Assembly: GCA_913020095.1 (NCBI GenBank)
Contig: CAJWAH010000065.1
Coordinates: 1 to 7,465, forward strand
Source of the DNA: an uncultured Synechococcus sp.
GTDB lineage: Bacteria; Cyanobacteriota; Cyanobacteriia; PCC-6307; Cyanobiaceae
Length of the DNA: 7,465 nt
Reading direction: 5' to 3'
Shown: one piece after another, positions 7,376 to 7,465 of the stretch
Position numbering within the stretch: the stretch's first letter is position 1
How the letters are laid out: every line of letters starts with the position of its first letter
Notes under the pieces: generated by a model
What the model was told of the DNA's origin: nothing
Databases searched by the model: none
Seen by the model: only the letters and a program-made list of their open reading frames with translations
Program-made: the position numbers and the translations under genes

Positions 7376-7465
7376 TGACGATTCAGCGTTCTGTGGTCGC
7401 GGTGCCGGCGCGGTTGGCCTCCTCCCGTCTGCCCGACAAGGTGCTGGCTGACATCGGCGGCAAGC
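7375..7465 (+). CDS. kdsB: CMP-Kdo synthetase (3-deoxy-manno-octulosonate cytidylyltransferase), N-terminal part
   Basis: KdsB activates Kdo with CTP to CMP-Kdo, the donor for Kdo transferases. Only the first 30 codons are present before the right edge. They read MTIQRSVVAVPARLASSRLP then DKVLADIGGK. The V-x-x-P-A-R-L-x-S-x-R-L-P-x-K-x-L-x-D-I-x-G-K pattern is the nucleotide-binding N-terminus of KdsB. Related cytidylyltransferases share a shorter version of this motif, but the 'PARLASSRLP' form and the nearby kdsA favour KdsB. The ATG at 7375 overlaps the preceding TGA by one base, and a weak GGGA lies at 7368-7371. Completeness cannot be judged because the gene runs off the window. Confidence 0.9.
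   Translation, partial: MTIQRSVVAVPARLASSRLPDKVLADIGGK

Overview
The window reads as chromosomal DNA of a picocyanobacterium, most likely a marine or brackish Synechococcus or Cyanobium. The reasons are a GC content of roughly 60% by eye, compact gene packing with ATGA and TGATG overlaps, few clear Shine-Dalgarno sites, one cyanobacterial HIP1 octamer (GCGATCGC), and protein styles such as the KdsB N-terminus that I recognise from that group. The host assignment is inference; no rRNA or other phylogenetic marker is present.

The whole segment is a surface-glycan biosynthesis locus with three transcription blocks. Block A (+, 1-2147) holds the C-terminal end of a family-4 glycosyltransferase, a complete GT4 glycosyltransferase of the WcaL/AmsK type and a PAPS-dependent sulfotransferase, joined by two 4-base ATGA overlaps. 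Block B (-, 6586 down to 2126) starts with kdsA (Kdo-8-phosphate synthase) and continues into two tandem paralogous polytopic membrane proteins of about 600 residues. These have a GT-C-like architecture and a shared soluble C-terminal domain that I cannot assign to a named family. Block C (+, 6671 to the right edge) holds a small GT-A glycosyltransferase (GT8-like, DxD motif) and the start of kdsB (CMP-Kdo synthetase).

Blocks A and B converge with a 22-base overlap of coding ends. Blocks B and C diverge from an 84-base intergenic region containing a wobble-rich inverted repeat. That is the only intergenic region longer than a few bases, and no stretch above 300 bases lacks a gene.

Working together, kdsA and kdsB would supply CMP-Kdo, the GT4 and GT-A enzymes would build a saccharide on the cytoplasmic face, the twin GT-C-like proteins would act at or across the membrane on lipid-linked sugars, and the sulfotransferase would add sulfate. 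The best candidate for something undescribed is the kdsA-linked tandem pair of GT-C-like proteins: conserved core motifs, divergent first-loop acidic residues and a common unassigned C-terminal domain. No CRISPR, tRNA, rRNA, transposase or integrase was seen.
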